64,000 nt of DNA from Vreelandella lionensis (GTDB lineage: Bacteria > Pseudomonadota > Gammaproteobacteria > Pseudomonadales > Halomonadaceae): NCBI RefSeq assembly GCF_002087295.1, contig NZ_MWVI01000083.1, positions 29,513-93,512 on the forward strand, written 5' to 3'. Each line of letters opens with the position of its first letter. Within the stretch, counting starts at the first letter, position 1. The notes under the pieces were generated by a model. The model was not told the origin of the DNA. It saw nothing but the letters and a program-made list of their open reading frames with translations, and searched no databases. Below, in pieces: positions 46,629 through 59,173 of the stretch. A program made the position numbers and the translations under genes.

Positions 46629-48816
46629 ATGCCCCTCTCCCTTTCCCTGCGCCGCCTTTGGACCCTAGATAAGTTCGCCTACAGCCTGCGGGTGTTTATC
46701 GCCTTCAGCGGGGCGCTGCTGTTTAGCGGGCTGGCGGGGGATGTGGCGCTGGTGATTCCGCTGTTTCTGGGCATCATTGCCAGCGCGCTCTCAGAGACCG
46801 ACGATAGCTGGCAGGGGCGTTTGCAGGCCTTGGTGGTCACGCTGCTCTGCTTTGCCTCGGCGTCGTTTGTGGTGCAGTGGTTATTTCCTTGGCCGTGGCT
46901 GTTTGCGGTGGGCTTGGCGGTCTCTACCTTCACGCTGATTATGTTGGGAGCGATTGGCCAGCGTTACGCGACCATTGCCTCCGGCACGCTGATTCTTTCG
47001 ATCTACTCCATGATCAATATTGAGCAGCACGTCGCCTCGCGCCAGCTACTGCTGCTGACCGGAGCTGCCTGGTACGGGGCGATTTCGGTAGTATGGTGCG
47101 CGCTGTTCTCCCGCCAGCCGGTAAAACAGAGCATGGCGCGGGTGTATAAAGCCCTGGGTGAATTCTTGATTTTAAAACCGGCGCTGTTTGAGCCGGTGCG
47201 GGGCGTTGATGTAGAGGCCCGCCGTGTGGCGCTCGCCCGCCAGACCGGCAAGGTGGTGGATGCGCTCAATCAGGCAAAAGAGATGATCTTTCGCCGCCTG
47301 GAAGGCCAGCGCGGCAGCCGTAAGCTCAACCGCTATCTGCAGATTTACTTTATCGCTCAGGATATCCACGAGCGGGCAAGCTCCACCCACTACCCGTACA
47401 GCGCGCTTACTGAAGCCTTTTTTCATCACGACGTGCTGTTTCGCTGCCAGCGACTGCTGGACCAGCAGGGCCGTGCCTGCCGCCAGCTAGCCAAGTCGCT
47501 ACTGCTCAACCGCCCTTTCAGTCACGAGCAGAGCGAGCAGGCGCTGGCCGACCTGCGCGCTTCGATTGATAACCTCAGCGAGCGTGGCAAGCCCGAGTGG
47601 CGGCCGCTAATACGCCCGTTGGATGCGTTACGGACAACCTCTCCACGCTAGAAGCGCAGATTGCCAGCGCCCACAATCCGGACACCGGCAGCGAACGCCG
47701 GGACAGCGCGCTTTATGACCGCTCGCCCTCTAGCCTGCTGGAAGCCTGGAAACGGGTGCGGTTGAACTTCACGCTGGGTTCGCCCACCTTTCGCCACGCG
47801 TTACGCTTAACCACCGCGCTGGTGGTGGGTTACGGGCTGTTGCAGTGGCTCGACCCACAGCAGGGCTTTTGGATTTTGCTTACCACGCTGTTTGTATGCC
47901 GCCCTAACTTCGCCACCACCCGGCGCTTTCTCTCCCAGCGGATTCTGGGCACGGTGCTTGGGCTGATTGCAGGCTGGGCGTCTATCAGCCTGTTCCCCCA
48001 GCCACTCATCCAGAGCATGATTGCGGTGGCGGCAGGCGTGTCGTTTTTTGCCAATCGAGAAAAGCACTATGTGGTTGCCACCGCCTCCATCACCCTGCTG
48101 GTGCTGTGCAGCTTTAACCAAGTGGGCGATGGCTTTGACCTGATCTGGCCGCGGCTGTTTGATACGTTGATTGGCTCGCTGATTGCGGGGCTGGCGGTGT
48201 TTTTTATTCTGCCGGATTGGCAAGGCCGCCGCCTGTACCGGGAAGCGGCAAGGTGCTGACCAATCACCGCCGCTATTTAGACGAGATTGTTCACCAGTAT
48301 GAAGAGGGCAAGCAGGATGATCTGGCTTACCGCTTAGCACGGCGTAACGCCCATAATGCGGATGCGGCGCTCTCGACGCTACTCACCAACATGCGCCACG
48401 AGCCGGGGCACTATCGTAAGCAGGATGCTGATAACGGGCTGCGCTTTTTGGTACTCTCCAACACGCTGTTAAGCCACCTCTCCGCGCTGGGTGCCCACCG
48501 CCACCGGTTGGCAGACGATGAGGACGATGCCGCCTTCGTGCCCCTCGCCAAGCGGATTAGCGCCCTGTTAGAGCAACTGGCCGAGCAGTTGGATAAACGC
48601 CTGCCCGTGGCGCTACTGACCGAGCCTGCCAACGAGCTGCTGAGCCAGTTAGAGGAGCAAAGCGGCGCAGCGGAAGAGAAGGCCGTCACGCTCTATCGGC
48701 CCATTGAACGCCAACTGCGCTTAATTGCCGGCCAGCTGGGCCCGCTGAGCGATGCCGCCAACCGCTTAACAAGCCCAAGCGCCGAAACGCTCCCCGAACC
48801 TAACGCAGCGGTTTAA
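46629..48816 (+). CDS. yccS: YccS/YhfK-type FUSC inner-membrane protein (two frameshifts)
   Basis: Inner-membrane protein with two blocks of hydrophobic helices: residues 20-180 (LALVIPL-like FSGLAGDVALVIPLFLGIIA, WLFAVGLAVSTFTLIMLGAI) and 390-520 (LTTALVVGYGLLQWL, LGTVLGLIAGWASISLF). A cytosolic middle (RGVDVEARRVALARQTGKVV, FIAQDIHERASSTHYPYSAL) and tail are as in YccS. Breaks near 47630 (LDALRTTSPR against CVTDNLSTLEAQIASAHNPD) and near 48252 (YREAARC against SGKVLTNHRRYLDEIVHQYE). About 729 codons. Function in FUSC proteins is not settled; efflux is assumed. Confidence 0.87.
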
Positions 48817-48843
48817 CACCGCGCGCATACCCCCGCCCTGCCG

Positions 48844-50922
48844 CTACACCTCCCCGTAGCGGCCTGCCGCTTCACCCAGCCAGCGGCGCACCAACACGGC
48901 CGTCACCTCGGCGTTGCCCTGCAACGCCTGGGCCGGGCGGTCACCCGCTCTAGCTGGTCGGCATCGCGCTCTAGATCGGCAATCTTCATTTGGGCAAGGC
49001 CGGTTTGGGGCGTGCCCAGCACTTCGCCGGGGCCACGAATTTCCAAATCTTTTTCGGCAATGCGGAAGCCATCGGTGGTTTCCCGCATCACGCCGAGCCG
49101 CTCCCGGGAGCTTTTGGAGAGTGGCGGGGGGTTAAAACAGCACGCCGAAACTTTCGGTGCTGCCGCGCCCTACCCGGCCGCGCAGCTGGTGAAGTTGCGA
49201 CAGCCCCAAGCGTTCAGGGTTTTCGATGATCATCAGGCTGGCGTTAGGCACATCTACGCCCACCTCAATCACCGTAGTGGCCACCAGTAGATCCAGCTCG
49301 CCGCTCTTGAAGGCGTCCATCACCTCGGCCTTTTCCGCGGCTTTCATGCGCCCGTGAATCAGCCCAACGGCCAATTCCGGCAGCGCTTGGGTCAGTTCTT
49401 CCCGGGTGACCTCGGCGGCCTGACATTGGAGCACCTCGGATTCCTCAATCAGCGTGCACACCCAATACGCTTGGCGGCCATCGCTGCAGGCGTTGCGGAT
49501 GCGCTCGACCACTTCCGGGCGGCGCTCGTCAGAGACCACCACGGTTTTCACCGGTGTGCGCCCTGGCGGCAGTTCATCAATCACCGACACATCCAGATCC
49601 GCGTAGGCGCTCATGGCCAGCGTGCGGGGAATCGGCGTGGCGGTCATGATCAGCTGATGGGGGGTTAACCCACCCGCTTCGCCCTTTTCACGCAGGGCGA
49701 GGCGTTGGTGAACGCCAAAGCGGTGCTGCTCATCGATAATCGCCAGCCCCAGGCACTGGAAGTGCACATCGTCTTGAAACAGCGCGTGGGTGCCCACCAC
49801 CATACGCGCTCGGCCATCGGCAATGGCGGCTTTGGCATCCAACCGAGCCTTGCCCTTCAGCTTGCCCGCCAGCCACGCGACTTCGATGCCCAGCGGCTCA
49901 AACCATGCCTTGAACGAACGATAGTGCTGCTCAGCGAGGATTTCCGTCGGTGCCATCATGGCCGCTTGGCAATTGCCCGCCAGCGCCGATAGCGCCGCCA
50001 TGGCGGCCACCACGGTTTTTCCGGAGCCCACATCCCCCTGCACCAGCCGCAGCATGGGTGCAGGGCGTGCTAGGTCGAGGGCGATCTCTTCCAGCACCCG
50101 ACGCTGGGCACCGGTGAGCGCAAACGGTAGCTGCGCCAGAAAGCGCGTTTGCAGGCTGCGCCCGGAAGGCAGCTCTGGCGCGCCGTCTGCCTGAATACGC
50201 AGGCGCACTTCCCGCAGGCTAAGCTGATGAGCCAGTAGCTCTTCCAAGGCGAGCCGCCGCGTGGCGGGATGAAGGCCGTGGGCAAGCTGCTCTAAATCTA
50301 CGTCTGGCGGCGGCTGGTGCAGTAGCTGCAAGCTGGCGTGCAGCCCCGGCAGTTGGAAGCGCTGACGCAGCGCATCGGGAATCACATCGGGCAGCGTTTC
50401 GGGGGCTTGCTCTAGCAGGCGCAACGCTTGCTGGGTCAGCGCTCGCAGACGGGTTTGGTGAAGCCCCTCGGTGGTGGGATAAATCGGCGTGTAGTACTCC
50501 TCGACCGGCGTTTCGCTACCGCCGCTAAGCCGATACTCGGGATGATAAATCTCCAGCCCCGTGGCGCCCGCCCGCGCTTCGCCAAACGCCCGAACGATGA
50601 CGCCGGGGCGAAGCTGCTGCTGTTGGGCTGGCGAGAAGTGAAAAAACCGCAGGCTTAAAATGCCGCTACCGTCGCGCAGGCGAATCAGCAGGCTGCGCCG
50701 CCGCCCCTTAACGATATCGCTGGCGGTCACCTCGCCCTCTACTACCGCTTCATGGCCCGCCCGCAGCAGGCCAATGGGGGTGAGTCGCGTACGGTCCTGG
50801 TAACGCAGCGGCAAGTGGAACAACAGGTCGCTGATGCGTTCCACGCCGAGCCGGGCGAGCTTAATCGCCAGCGCTTCCCCCACGCCCTTCAGCGCCGTGA
50901 CCGGTGCAGACAGCTCACTCAT
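48844..50922 (-). CDS. recG: ATP-dependent DNA helicase RecG (two frameshifts)
   Basis: Branch-migration helicase. N-terminal wedge VTALKGVGEALAIKLARLG, Walker A GDVGSGKTVVAAMAAL, DEQH box IIDEQHRFGVHQR, TATPIPRTLAM, motif V/VI ATTVIEVGVDVPNAS and QLRGRVGRG. An extra T near 49134 (SFGVLF-stop) hides NPPPLSKSSRERLGVMRETT; a lost base near 48945 hides AQALQGNAEVTAVLVRRWLG. The two cancel: 692 aa. The start overlaps the oxyR stop (ATGA). The ends of recG and yccS converge 27 bp apart. Confidence 0.94.
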
Positions 50923-51848
50923 GAGGGAGCATTCTTCTTATGCACCGGCTGTGGGCACTGGCTAATCGCCTTGGCCAAGGCATCAATGGCTTTGGGCCGC
51001 GGGAAGCTGGCCCGCCAGGCAATCGCCACGGTGCGGGAAGGTGCCGGGTCCACAAACGGGCGGCTGACCAGCATGGCGTTTTCGTACTGGTCGGTGCCAA
51101 GTGCCGACTGAGGCAGCACGGTAATCCCCAGCTTAGAGGCCACCATATGGCGAATGGTCTCAAGCGAGCCGCCTTCGGCGATCAGGGTATTATTGGGGCT
51201 ATTCAGCTTTTGGGTAATCGCCGGGCAGGCTTCCAAAATTTGATCGCGGAAGCAGTGCCCTTCCCCTAATAGCAGCAGCCGCTCTTCTAATAAGTCTTCT
51301 TTATGGATCGCCTCGCGCTCGACCCACGGGTGGCTGGCGGGCATTAACACTTCAAAGTGCTCGTCGTAGATCGGCTTGGTGACCACGTCGGTTTCAGTAA
51401 ACGGTAGCGCAACGATAATCACGTCTAGCTCGCCGCTGCGCAGCTTGGCCCGCAGCGTGCCGGTCATGCCCTCTTCAATATAGAGCGGCATTTGCGGCGC
51501 GGCGTTGGCCAGCGCGGGCACCAGGTGCGGGAACAGGTAAGGCCCGATGGTGTAAATCGCGCCAATACGCAGCGGGTTCGCCAGCTGGTCTTTGCCAGCG
51601 CTAGCCAACTCATAAATCAGCCCGCTCTGCTCCAGTACGCGCTGGGCCTGAGCGACGATTTTTTCGCCCAAAGGCGTAACTTGCACCGTGGATTTAGAGC
51701 GTTCAAACAGGGGAATTTCCAGCTCATCTTCGAGCTTTTTCACTGCGACTGAGAGCGTCGGTTGAGAAACATGGCAGCGTTCAGCGGCGCGGCCAAAGTG
51801 GCGCTCCTGGGCAAGGGTAACGATGTAGCGAAGTTCTGTTAAAGTCAT
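50919..51848 (-). CDS. oxyR: Peroxide-sensing LysR-type regulator OxyR
   Basis: 309 aa from ATG 51848 (MTLTELRYIVTLAQERHFGR), the usual family start; ATG 51866 adds MPLAPL and has GAGAGG directly before it, so it cannot be excluded. HTH RCHVSQPTLSVAVKKLEDEL; redox pair Cys in LLLLGEGHCFRDQILEACPA (nine residues apart, as in OxyR). Intact. Oxidised OxyR activates catalase and peroxidase genes; its gene is followed by recG as in Pseudomonas. Confidence 0.94.
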   Translation of the reverse strand: MTLTELRYIVTLAQERHFGRAAERCHVSQPTLSVAVKKLEDELEIPLFERSKSTVQVTPLGEKIVAQAQRVLEQSGLIYELASAGKDQLANPLRIGAIYTIGPYLFPHLVPALANAAPQMPLYIEEGMTGTLRAKLRSGELDVIIVALPFTETDVVTKPIYDEHFEVLMPASHPWVEREAIHKEDLLEERLLLLGEGHCFRDQILEACPAITQKLNSPNNTLIAEGGSLETIRHMVASKLGITVLPQSALGTDQYENAMLVSRPFVDPAPSRTVAIAWRASFPRPKAIDALAKAISQCPQPVHKKNAPS

Positions 51849-51989
51849 TAGCGGTGCCAGTGGCATCCTCTCGTTGCAGCTCGTGACTAGTCATCGTGTT
51901 AGCGAGACGGAAAAGGACAGACAAGCCCTATTGAAGATGGCACATCTCATAGGGACTTTGTATCTGATAGGGAATATTAATCAAGAGGG

Positions 51990-52880
51990 GTGAGCAAGTT
52001 GAAGCTAACGATACTGATTATCGGCTGTGGAGACATCGGCGTCACGCTTGGACAAGAGCTGCTGGACGAGGGGCATCGGGTGATTGGCGTGCGCCGCCAA
52101 GCCAAGGCATTAGAGCATACCGGCATTGAGCCGTTAGCCCTTGATCTCAGCACCTTGGAAGGGGCCGACGCTAGCGCACTGCCCCAAGCCGACTACGTGA
52201 TTTACACCGTCAGCGCAGACCGCTTTGAAGAGAGTGCTTACCAGAGCGCCTATCCGGATGGCCTAAAGCGTGTTCTCAGCGTCTTGGAACAGCACGAAAC
52301 GCCGCAACGGCGCGTCTTCTTTGTCTCCTCTACTAGCGTCTATGGTCAGCAAGAGGGCGAAGTCGTTAACGAAGAGAGCCCCACGGAATCTACCAGCTTC
52401 TCCGGCAACCTGATGCGCGAGGCGGAACAGGCGCTGCTCAATCACCCGCTGCCCGGCACCGTGGTGCGCTTCTCCGGGATTTATGGCCCAGGGCGTGACC
52501 GCTTGATTCACCAAGTGGCGGAAGGCCGCATTGCTGCGGTGACGCCGGTGAGCTACTCCAACCGCATTCATCGGGACGACTGCACCGGCATTCTGGCGCA
52601 CCTGATCCGCTGCCAGGAGAACGGTACGCCGCTGGCAGACCTTTATCTGGGCAGCGACTGCGAACCGGTCACCCTGCACAACGTCATGGCGTGGCTCGCC
52701 AAGCAGTTGAAAGTAGAATCTACCGAGACCATGCAATCGCCGCTGCGCCGACGCACCAGCAAGCGCTGCGACAACCGCCGCATTCTCGAGACGGGCTATA
52801 CCTTCCGCTACCCCACTTACAAAGAAGGGTATGCCCAAGTGTTGAAAGAGGGTGGATTTCTAGAGCTGCAAAAAGCCTAA
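51990..52880 (+). CDS. NAD-dependent epimerase/SDR family protein (YeeZ-like)
   Basis: About 296 aa. Rossmann start KLTILIIGCGDIGVTLGQEL, VSSTSVYGQQEGEVVNEESP (Tyr of the extended SDR active site), RFSGIYGPGRDRL and IHRDDCTGILAHLI. The start is a GTG (51990) that touches the Shine-Dalgarno; a TTG at 51999 is better spaced (GAGGGG 8 nt upstream), so three residues may be missing from the real protein. Substrate unknown. Divergent from oxyR, 123 bp apart. Confidence 0.85.
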   Translation: MSKLKLTILIIGCGDIGVTLGQELLDEGHRVIGVRRQAKALEHTGIEPLALDLSTLEGADASALPQADYVIYTVSADRFEESAYQSAYPDGLKRVLSVLEQHETPQRRVFFVSSTSVYGQQEGEVVNEESPTESTSFSGNLMREAEQALLNHPLPGTVVRFSGIYGPGRDRLIHQVAEGRIAAVTPVSYSNRIHRDDCTGILAHLIRCQENGTPLADLYLGSDCEPVTLHNVMAWLAKQLKVESTETMQSPLRRRTSKRCDNRRILETGYTFRYPTYKEGYAQVLKEGGFLELQKA

Positions 52881-52903
52881 CTACTCTAGCGCTATCCAAA
52901 CGC

Positions 52904-52936
52904 AAAGAGCGAGCTGATCACAGCTCGCTCTTTTTT
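52904..52936. terminator. Bidirectional terminator SDR / ridA
   Basis: Stem AAAGAGCGAGCTG / CAGCTCGCTCTTT with an ATCA loop and T6 on the plus side; it separates the convergent SDR and ridA genes. Confidence 0.93.
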
Positions 52937-52976
52937 ATGCAGCGGTGAAAACACCGCATCTAACGGAGCATGGCGA

Positions 52977-53366
52977 TTAGTCGCCAATCACCATCACGGC
53001 TTCGGCTTCTACCTGGCTGCCTTTAGGCAGCGCTTTAACCCCCACCGCCGCACGAGCAGGGAAGGGCATCGAAAAGAACTCTTCCATGACCTTGTTCACG
53101 ATCGCAAAGTTGTCCAAGTCGACCAGGTAGAGGTTGAGCTTGACGATATCGCCCAGCGAGCCTGCGGCTTCTTCACACACGGCCTGTAGGTTGGTGAATA
53201 CCTGACGCGCCTGAGCTTCGAAATCATCAGAGACAATTTCCATGGTTTCCGGATTAAGCGGGATCTGGCCCGACAGGTAAACCGTGTTGCCCGCTTTGAT
53301 AGCCTGGGAGTACGGGCCGATGGCGGCAGGGGCTTTTTCTGTGTTGATAACCGCTTTATTGCTCAT
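52977..53366 (-). CDS. ridA: RidA enamine/imine deaminase
   Basis: 129 aa, intact. Removes reactive 2-aminoacrylate-type intermediates. Landmarks: [20 protein letters not shown] (substrate pocket), [16 protein letters not shown], and [20 protein letters not shown] with the catalytic Arg. Located after spoT as in E. coli and Pseudomonas. Confidence 0.95.
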   Translation of the reverse strand: MSNKAVINTEKAPAAIGPYSQAIKAGNTVYLSGQIPLNPETMEIVSDDFEAQARQVFTNLQAVCEEAAGSLGDIVKLNLYLVDLDNFAIVNKVMEEFFSMPFPARAAVGVKALPKGSQVEAEAVMVIGD

Positions 53367-53459
53367 GGGGTGTCATGCTCCTGTATTAATGAAACGTTGA
53401 TTATTATCACCATGGCCTACGCTGCCAGCTTGAAAAGCCAGCGCTAGGCGCATAAGCGT

Positions 53460-55591
53460 TTAGTTTGCAGTACGGGTAATTTTGCCAACGTTGGGCAGGT
53501 TGCGAATGCGTTTAATAATACGGGCGAGGTGTACCCGTCCTTTCACCGACAGCGTGAGATTGACGGTGGAAAGCCGAGCATCGCGCTCCTCAATGCCGAT
53601 ACGTTCGATATTGGCATCGGCATCGGTCACTAGGCCTGCCAGTTCAGCAACAAGGCCACGGCGGCTTTCAATTTCGATGCGCAGCGCCACAGGGAAGTCC
53701 TCATCAATATGCTCGGACCACTCCAGGGCAAACAGCTTTTCAGGATCGTTTTTACGGTCAGCGAGGTTTTTACACTCGCTACGGTGTACCACCAGCCCTT
53801 TACCGACCGACAGATGCCCTACCACCGGGTCGCCGGGTAACGGGTGGCAGCAGCGGGCAAAGTTAAGCACCATGCCTTCGCTTCCGCTAATCACCACAGC
53901 CTTATCGCTATTGTCGGAAAGCGTCTTATCAAAGCTATCGCCATGCGCAACATCGACCAAACGGCGGGCCACTACGTGGGCCATGCGGTTGCCTAACCCC
54001 AACGATTCGAGCAAGGCGTCCAGCGACGACACATCCAACTCTTTGAACGCCTGTTCGAAGACACTCTCGTCGAGCTCTTCCAGGCTCGTTTCGAACGATG
54101 CCAGCGCCTTGTTGAGCAGTCGACGGCCCAGCATCACCGCCTCCGCCTGCTGCTGATGCTTCAACGCATGGCGAATGGCGGAGCGCGCCTTGGCAGTGGT
54201 GACGAAATTCGCCACGCTAGGTTCGGCCGCGCACCGGGGGCGGTGATAATCTCCAGCGTCTGGCCGCTTTCCAGCCTCGTGGAGAGCGGCGCGAGGTGGC
54301 GATCGATGCGGCAGGCGATGCAGTTATTGCCGATATCGGTGTGTACGCTGTAGGCGAAGTCGATCACCGTGGCGCCCTGGGGCAGCTCCATGATGTCGCC
54401 TTTTGGGGTGAACACGTAGACATCGTCGGGGAACAGGTCGTTTTTGACGTGTTCGATAAACTCCAACGAATCCCCCGCGTGGCGCTGCATCTCCAGCAGC
54501 CCTTTCACCCAGGCACGGGCGCGGGCATGGCTGCCTTCAGCAATCGGATGCGCCGTCTGCCCGGCTTTGTAGAGCCAGTGCGCGGCAATTCCGTTATTGG
54601 CCATGGCTTCCATTTCACGGGTGCGGATTTGCACCTCGATGGGCATGCCGCGCTGGCCAAACAGCGTGGTGTGCAGACTTTGGTAACCATTCGCCTTGGG
54701 AATCGCGATGTAGTCTTTAAAGCGCCCCGGTACCGGCTTATAGAGGTTATGCACGACGCCAAGGATGCGATAACAGCTGGCCACGTCTTCGGTGATAATG
54801 CGAAAACCGAAGACATCCATAATCTCGGCAAACGGCTTGCGCTGGTCGCGCATCTTTTTATAAATCGAGAGCAGATGTTTTTGGCGGCCAATCACCGTGC
54901 CTTTTAGGCCTTCGTCGTCCAGGCTCTGCTGCAGCGAGGCCTGGATTTCCCGCATGGCGCTGCGGCGATTGCCCCGCGCGCTGGCCACTGCGCGCTTGAT
55001 ACGCTCGGCCCGCATGGGGTGAATCGCCTGGAACGAGAGGTCTTCCAGCTCCACACGAATGGTGTTGATCCCCAGTCGCCCTGCAATACGGGCGTAGATT
55101 TCTAACGTTTCACGGGCAATGCGGCGTTTTTTATCGGGCCGCAGTGCGCCCAAGGTGCGCATGTTGTGCAGCCGGTCGGCCAGCTTGACGATGATGACGC
55201 GGATGTCCCGCGACATTGCCAACACCATCTTTTGAAAATTCTCCGCCTGAGCGACGGCTTTATCTTCAAAAGTGATTTGGGTCAGCTTGGAGACGCCATC
55301 TACCAACTCAGCCACAGGCTTGCCAAACTGCGCCGCCAGGGCTTTTTTAGAGACGCCGGTGTCTTCAATCACATCATGCAGCATGGCGGCCATCAGGCTC
55401 TGATGGTCCATGTGCATGTTAGCGAGAATATTAGCGACCGCCAGCGGATGGGTGACGTACGGCTCGCCAGAGCGGCGGCGCTGGCCATCGTGGGCCTGCT
55501 CAGCGTAGTAGAAGGCGCGCTTGACCTGCTGGATCTCATCCGGGGGTAAGTAGCCGCCGAGTCGGTCAGCTAGGTCATCAATGGTGAACAT
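53460..55591 (-). CDS. spoT: Bifunctional (p)ppGpp synthase/hydrolase SpoT (frameshifted)
   Basis: Stringent-response enzyme. HD hydrolase: AAMLHDVIEDTGVSKKALAA and KLADRLHNMRTL; synthase domain: DVFGFRIITEDVASCYRILG, NGYQSLHTTLFG; TGS: GATVIDFAYSVHTDIGNNCI; C-terminal ACT (MVLNFARCCHPLPGDPVVGH region and RIGIEERDARLSTVNLTLSV). One break near 54220 (ARPNLAWRISSPLPRR against NFVTTAKARSAIRHALKHQQ). Restored length about 710 aa. Operon gmk-rpoZ-spoT-ridA. Confidence 0.94.
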
Positions 55592-55617
55592 GTACCGCGC
55601 CTCTAATCGGTGCTAGC

Positions 55618-55878
55618 TTAATCGTCGATTTGAGCGCTAGGCGTCATAGCAGGACGCGCACGCACAGGAGCTTCAACTGGCTCGTCCAAAACGGTGTGGT
55701 CGATCAGGCCAGCGGTGATTTCCCGCAACGCCATCCCGGTCGGCTTGTCGTTTTCCCAGGGCAGCAGTGCATCGCGGGAGCCGCGGGCCAGCTGGCGAGC
55801 ACGATGGGTGGAAATCATCACCAGTTTGAAGCGGTTTTCTACATTTTCCAGACAATCTTCAACGGTTACGCGGGCCAT
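55618..55878 (-). CDS. rpoZ: RNA polymerase omega subunit
   Basis: 86 aa from ATG 55878 ([20 protein letters not shown]) with AGGAAGG upstream; the open frame continues upstream into gmk but that part has no family match. The omega core [20 protein letters not shown] and GLIDHTV is complete. Between gmk and spoT as usual. Confidence 0.96.
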   Translation of the reverse strand: MARVTVEDCLENVENRFKLVMISTHRARQLARGSRDALLPWENDKPTGMALREITAGLIDHTVLDEPVEAPVRARPAMTPSAQIDD

Positions 55879-55966
55879 GGGGCCTTCCTGTAATGACGAC
55901 GCCGGGCCGGCGTTGTTGAACAACGTCGCCGACCCAGCGAAAAGAGTGGTGATAGGACCTGATAGA

Positions 55967-56614
<648 letters not shown>

Positions 56615-56734
56615 TTAGTCAAAATGGTGGTTCGTCATCACGCAGGCCGGCCACCGCCGACATTATGGGGAGCGCAGTATCGCACACCCATGGCAGGGAC
56701 TGTAGCGTTTCCAAAGTGCCACAAGGAGGTCAGC

Positions 56735-57429
56735 ATGCGCAGCACAGTGATTATTTTATGCCTGATTGCGCTGGGGGTCGCGCTTCAGAAAGGCATTATC
56801 GAGATCCCCCGCCACTGGGCACCCTGGGCTCCGCTACATGTGGATGACCCCATCACGCCAGTCACGCAGTTGAAGCTCAAGCGATTAAACGATGACCGCG
56901 ACGCCTGCTTGGCGGCATTGGACACCGTGCCAGAGGGCGAGCTGCGCTACACGCCGTTGGCTGATTACTCCCCGACTGCAAGCTGCCCACTTAGCAATAT
57001 CGTGCGCATGCAGAGCAGCAGCGTGCGTTTTAGCCAGAGCTTTGTGGCGTCGTGCCCGCTGGCATTGGCGTGGGTGATGTATGAACGCCATGCGCTGCAG
57101 CCTGCGGCGCAAGCGATTATGGGCAGCAGGGTCGCCCAGGTGAATCACGTGGGCAGCTTTGCCTGCCGTAATGTTTATGTCGTGAGACAGGACGGCGTAG
57201 CGAGCACGCCACCGCCGAAGCGCTGGATGTGGTGGGGTTTCAGTTTGAGAACGGCCAGCAGATATCGCTGATTAACGACTGGGATGACGCGGGTAACGCG
57301 GGGAAGTTTTTACGCGCAGCGCGAGATGGCGCGTGTGATACCTTCGGCAATGTACTGGGGCCTGAGTACAACGCCGCGCATGCCGACCACTTTCATTTAG
57401 GCATGCGCGGCTTCAGGCTGTGCCGCTAG
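56735..57429 (+). CDS. Extensin-family (DUF-type, cell-wall) protein (frameshifted)
   Basis: AAGGAGGT precedes ATG 56735: MRSTVIILCLIALGVALQKG is a membrane anchor or signal. The extensin-like C-terminal domain includes YTPLADYSPTASCPLSNIVR, CPLALAWVMYERHALQPAAQ, SFACRNVY. A lost base near 57200 breaks HATAEALDVVGFQFENGQQI, LINDW and AAHADHFHLGM. Restored length 231 aa. In Gram-negatives the family resembles D-Ala-D-Ala carboxypeptidase-like folds (His-rich end AHADHFHLGM); the role is unknown. Confidence 0.83.
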
Positions 57430-57438
57430 GTAGGCGGG

Positions 57439-57702
57439 TTATTCGAGGTTAATATCCTCTTTATCGGTGGCAGCCCCTGTGGCAGCACCCACGCCACCGC
57501 CAATCACAGCACCTTGGGTGACGCTACCACCAGTGACCGCAGCGGCCCCAGCACCAACAGCCGCCCCTACGCCAGCACCACTGGTAGCGCGCTCGCCGGT
57601 GGTCGTTCCACAGCCCGCCAGCGCCAGAGTAATGGCGGCAATAGCACTTAATGTTACGAGTCGCGGGGTTACAACGCGCGATGTCTTCACTAGGTTATGC
57701 AT
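57439..57702 (-). CDS. Glycine-zipper lipoprotein
   Basis: 87 aa. Signal region MHNLVKTSRVVTPRLVTLSA then ITLALAGC (lipobox, Cys about residue 31), followed by a glycine-zipper (GAGVGAAVGAGAAAVTGGS, GAVIGGGVGAATGAATD) that can insert in a membrane, and an acidic end. AAGGAGG precedes the ATG. Family of outer-membrane-associated lipoproteins; function unknown. Converges on the extensin gene, 9 bp apart. Confidence 0.8.
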   Translation of the reverse strand: MHNLVKTSRVVTPRLVTLSAIAAITLALAGCGTTTGERATSGAGVGAAVGAGAAAVTGGSVTQGAVIGGGVGAATGAATDKEDINLE

Positions 57703-57809
57703 AGGTCACCTCCTTATGGATTGCACCTTTACACCCTAGGAACGATACGCGCTTTTTGCCACTTTAAATGCTCTAAATATTTATTTAGCAATCACTTATT
57801 TATAGCGCT

Positions 57810-59022
57810 TTATTTGTAGCTCTGAGCCACCGACGGCTCCGCGGGATAGGTGCGTTTTTCCAGCCAGCGCCCCCAAGCGAAAATCACTAGGCCACACAGC
57901 GCAAGCCCGGCCCCTACCAGCCCCGTGCTCGACCAGCTAAACCCGGCGCTAATCGCCAAGCCCGCCAGCCACGCCCCCAGCGCGTTCGCCCCGTTAAAGG
58001 CCGCCATGGTTCATGGACGCCGCCATGGTTTGAGCGTCTTCAGCCACATCCATCAAACGGGTTTGCAGCGAAGGCGCAAGCGCCATGCTAGTCCCTACCA
58101 AACCCACGAACAGCAGCCCCGTCCACACCTCGTTGGCAGCAAAGTAAAAGAGCCCCTGCACCACGGCACACCACACCAAGATGGTGGGAATCGCCCGCAT
58201 CAGGTTTTTATCCGCCATACGCCCGCCCACCAGGTTACCGGCGATAGAGCCCAGGCCAAAAATCACCAACACCAGCGGCCCCAGCGCTTCGCTCATGCCC
58301 GCCTGCTGGGTCAATGTCGGCATCACATAGCTGAAGATCGAGAACATACCACCGCAGCCAATACAGGCAATCGCAATGGTGACCAGCACCCGCTGCTTCA
58401 CCAGCGCAGAGAGCTCTCTTAATGGGCTCGCGTGGGCATCAAATGGCTGCACCGGCACGCATAACCGAATGAGCAGCGCCGTTAACAGCGCAATTACCCC
58501 CACCCCGGCAAAAGCGATTTGCCAACCAAAAGCGTTACCCGCCCAGGTACCCAACGGCGCACCAATCAAAATGGCTACCGTGAGCCCCAACATTACCCGC
58601 GAAATAGCCCGCGCTCGCTGGTCAATCGGCACCGCTCCTGCCGCGACCAGCGCCGCTATGCCGAAGTAGGCACCATGAGGCAGGCCCGCCAAAAAGCGCA
58701 GGCCCACAAACGACCAAAACCCCGGCGCCATGGCGCTGGCAATATTGCCCACAGCAAACACCAGCATCAGCGCAATCAGCAGCGCCCGCCTGGGTACCCG
58801 TGCAGCCAGCGCGGAAATCAGCGGTGCACCCACTACCACGCCCAGGGCGTAGCTACTAATCGCATAGCCTACTTGGGGCACCGTCACGGCTAAATCTTCC
58901 GCCACGCGGTTCATCAACCCCATAATGACGAACTCGCTGGTGCCTATGCCAAACCCGCCCAGCGCCAGAACAAACTCTGCCAATCGCGGGTTACGCGCCA
59001 GCCCCGATGACGACTCTTGCAT
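57810..59022 (-). CDS. MFS transporter, DHA1 family (frameshifted)
   Basis: Twelve hydrophobic helices in a major-facilitator layout: GGFGIGTSEFVIMGLMNRVA (motif D-like), AARVPRRALLIALMLVFAVG (motif A), GLPHGAYFGIAALVAAGAV, and an AraJ/YdhP-like end. An extra base near 58010 splits ASMNHAAFNGANALGAWLAG; removing it gives 403 aa. Probably exports small molecules such as sugars or drugs; no adjacent regulator. Confidence 0.87.
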
Positions 59023-59173
59023 ACCTCTCTCCCCAGGCGCTGAATAAAGCGCCTGCTTATCAAAACGGTCTTAGATTGCGTCAAATAATGGCAGGATTAG
59101 ACGAAAGTAGGAATATATGACGCTAAAAAAGTTAGCGTGCAAACTCATTCATCAAGCGATGAACGCCTGGGGG

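Noticed and set aside
48839..48862. Terminator between yccS and recG
   Set aside because: The GCCGCTAC/GTAGCGGC hairpin lies inside the recG 3' end and has no T-run.
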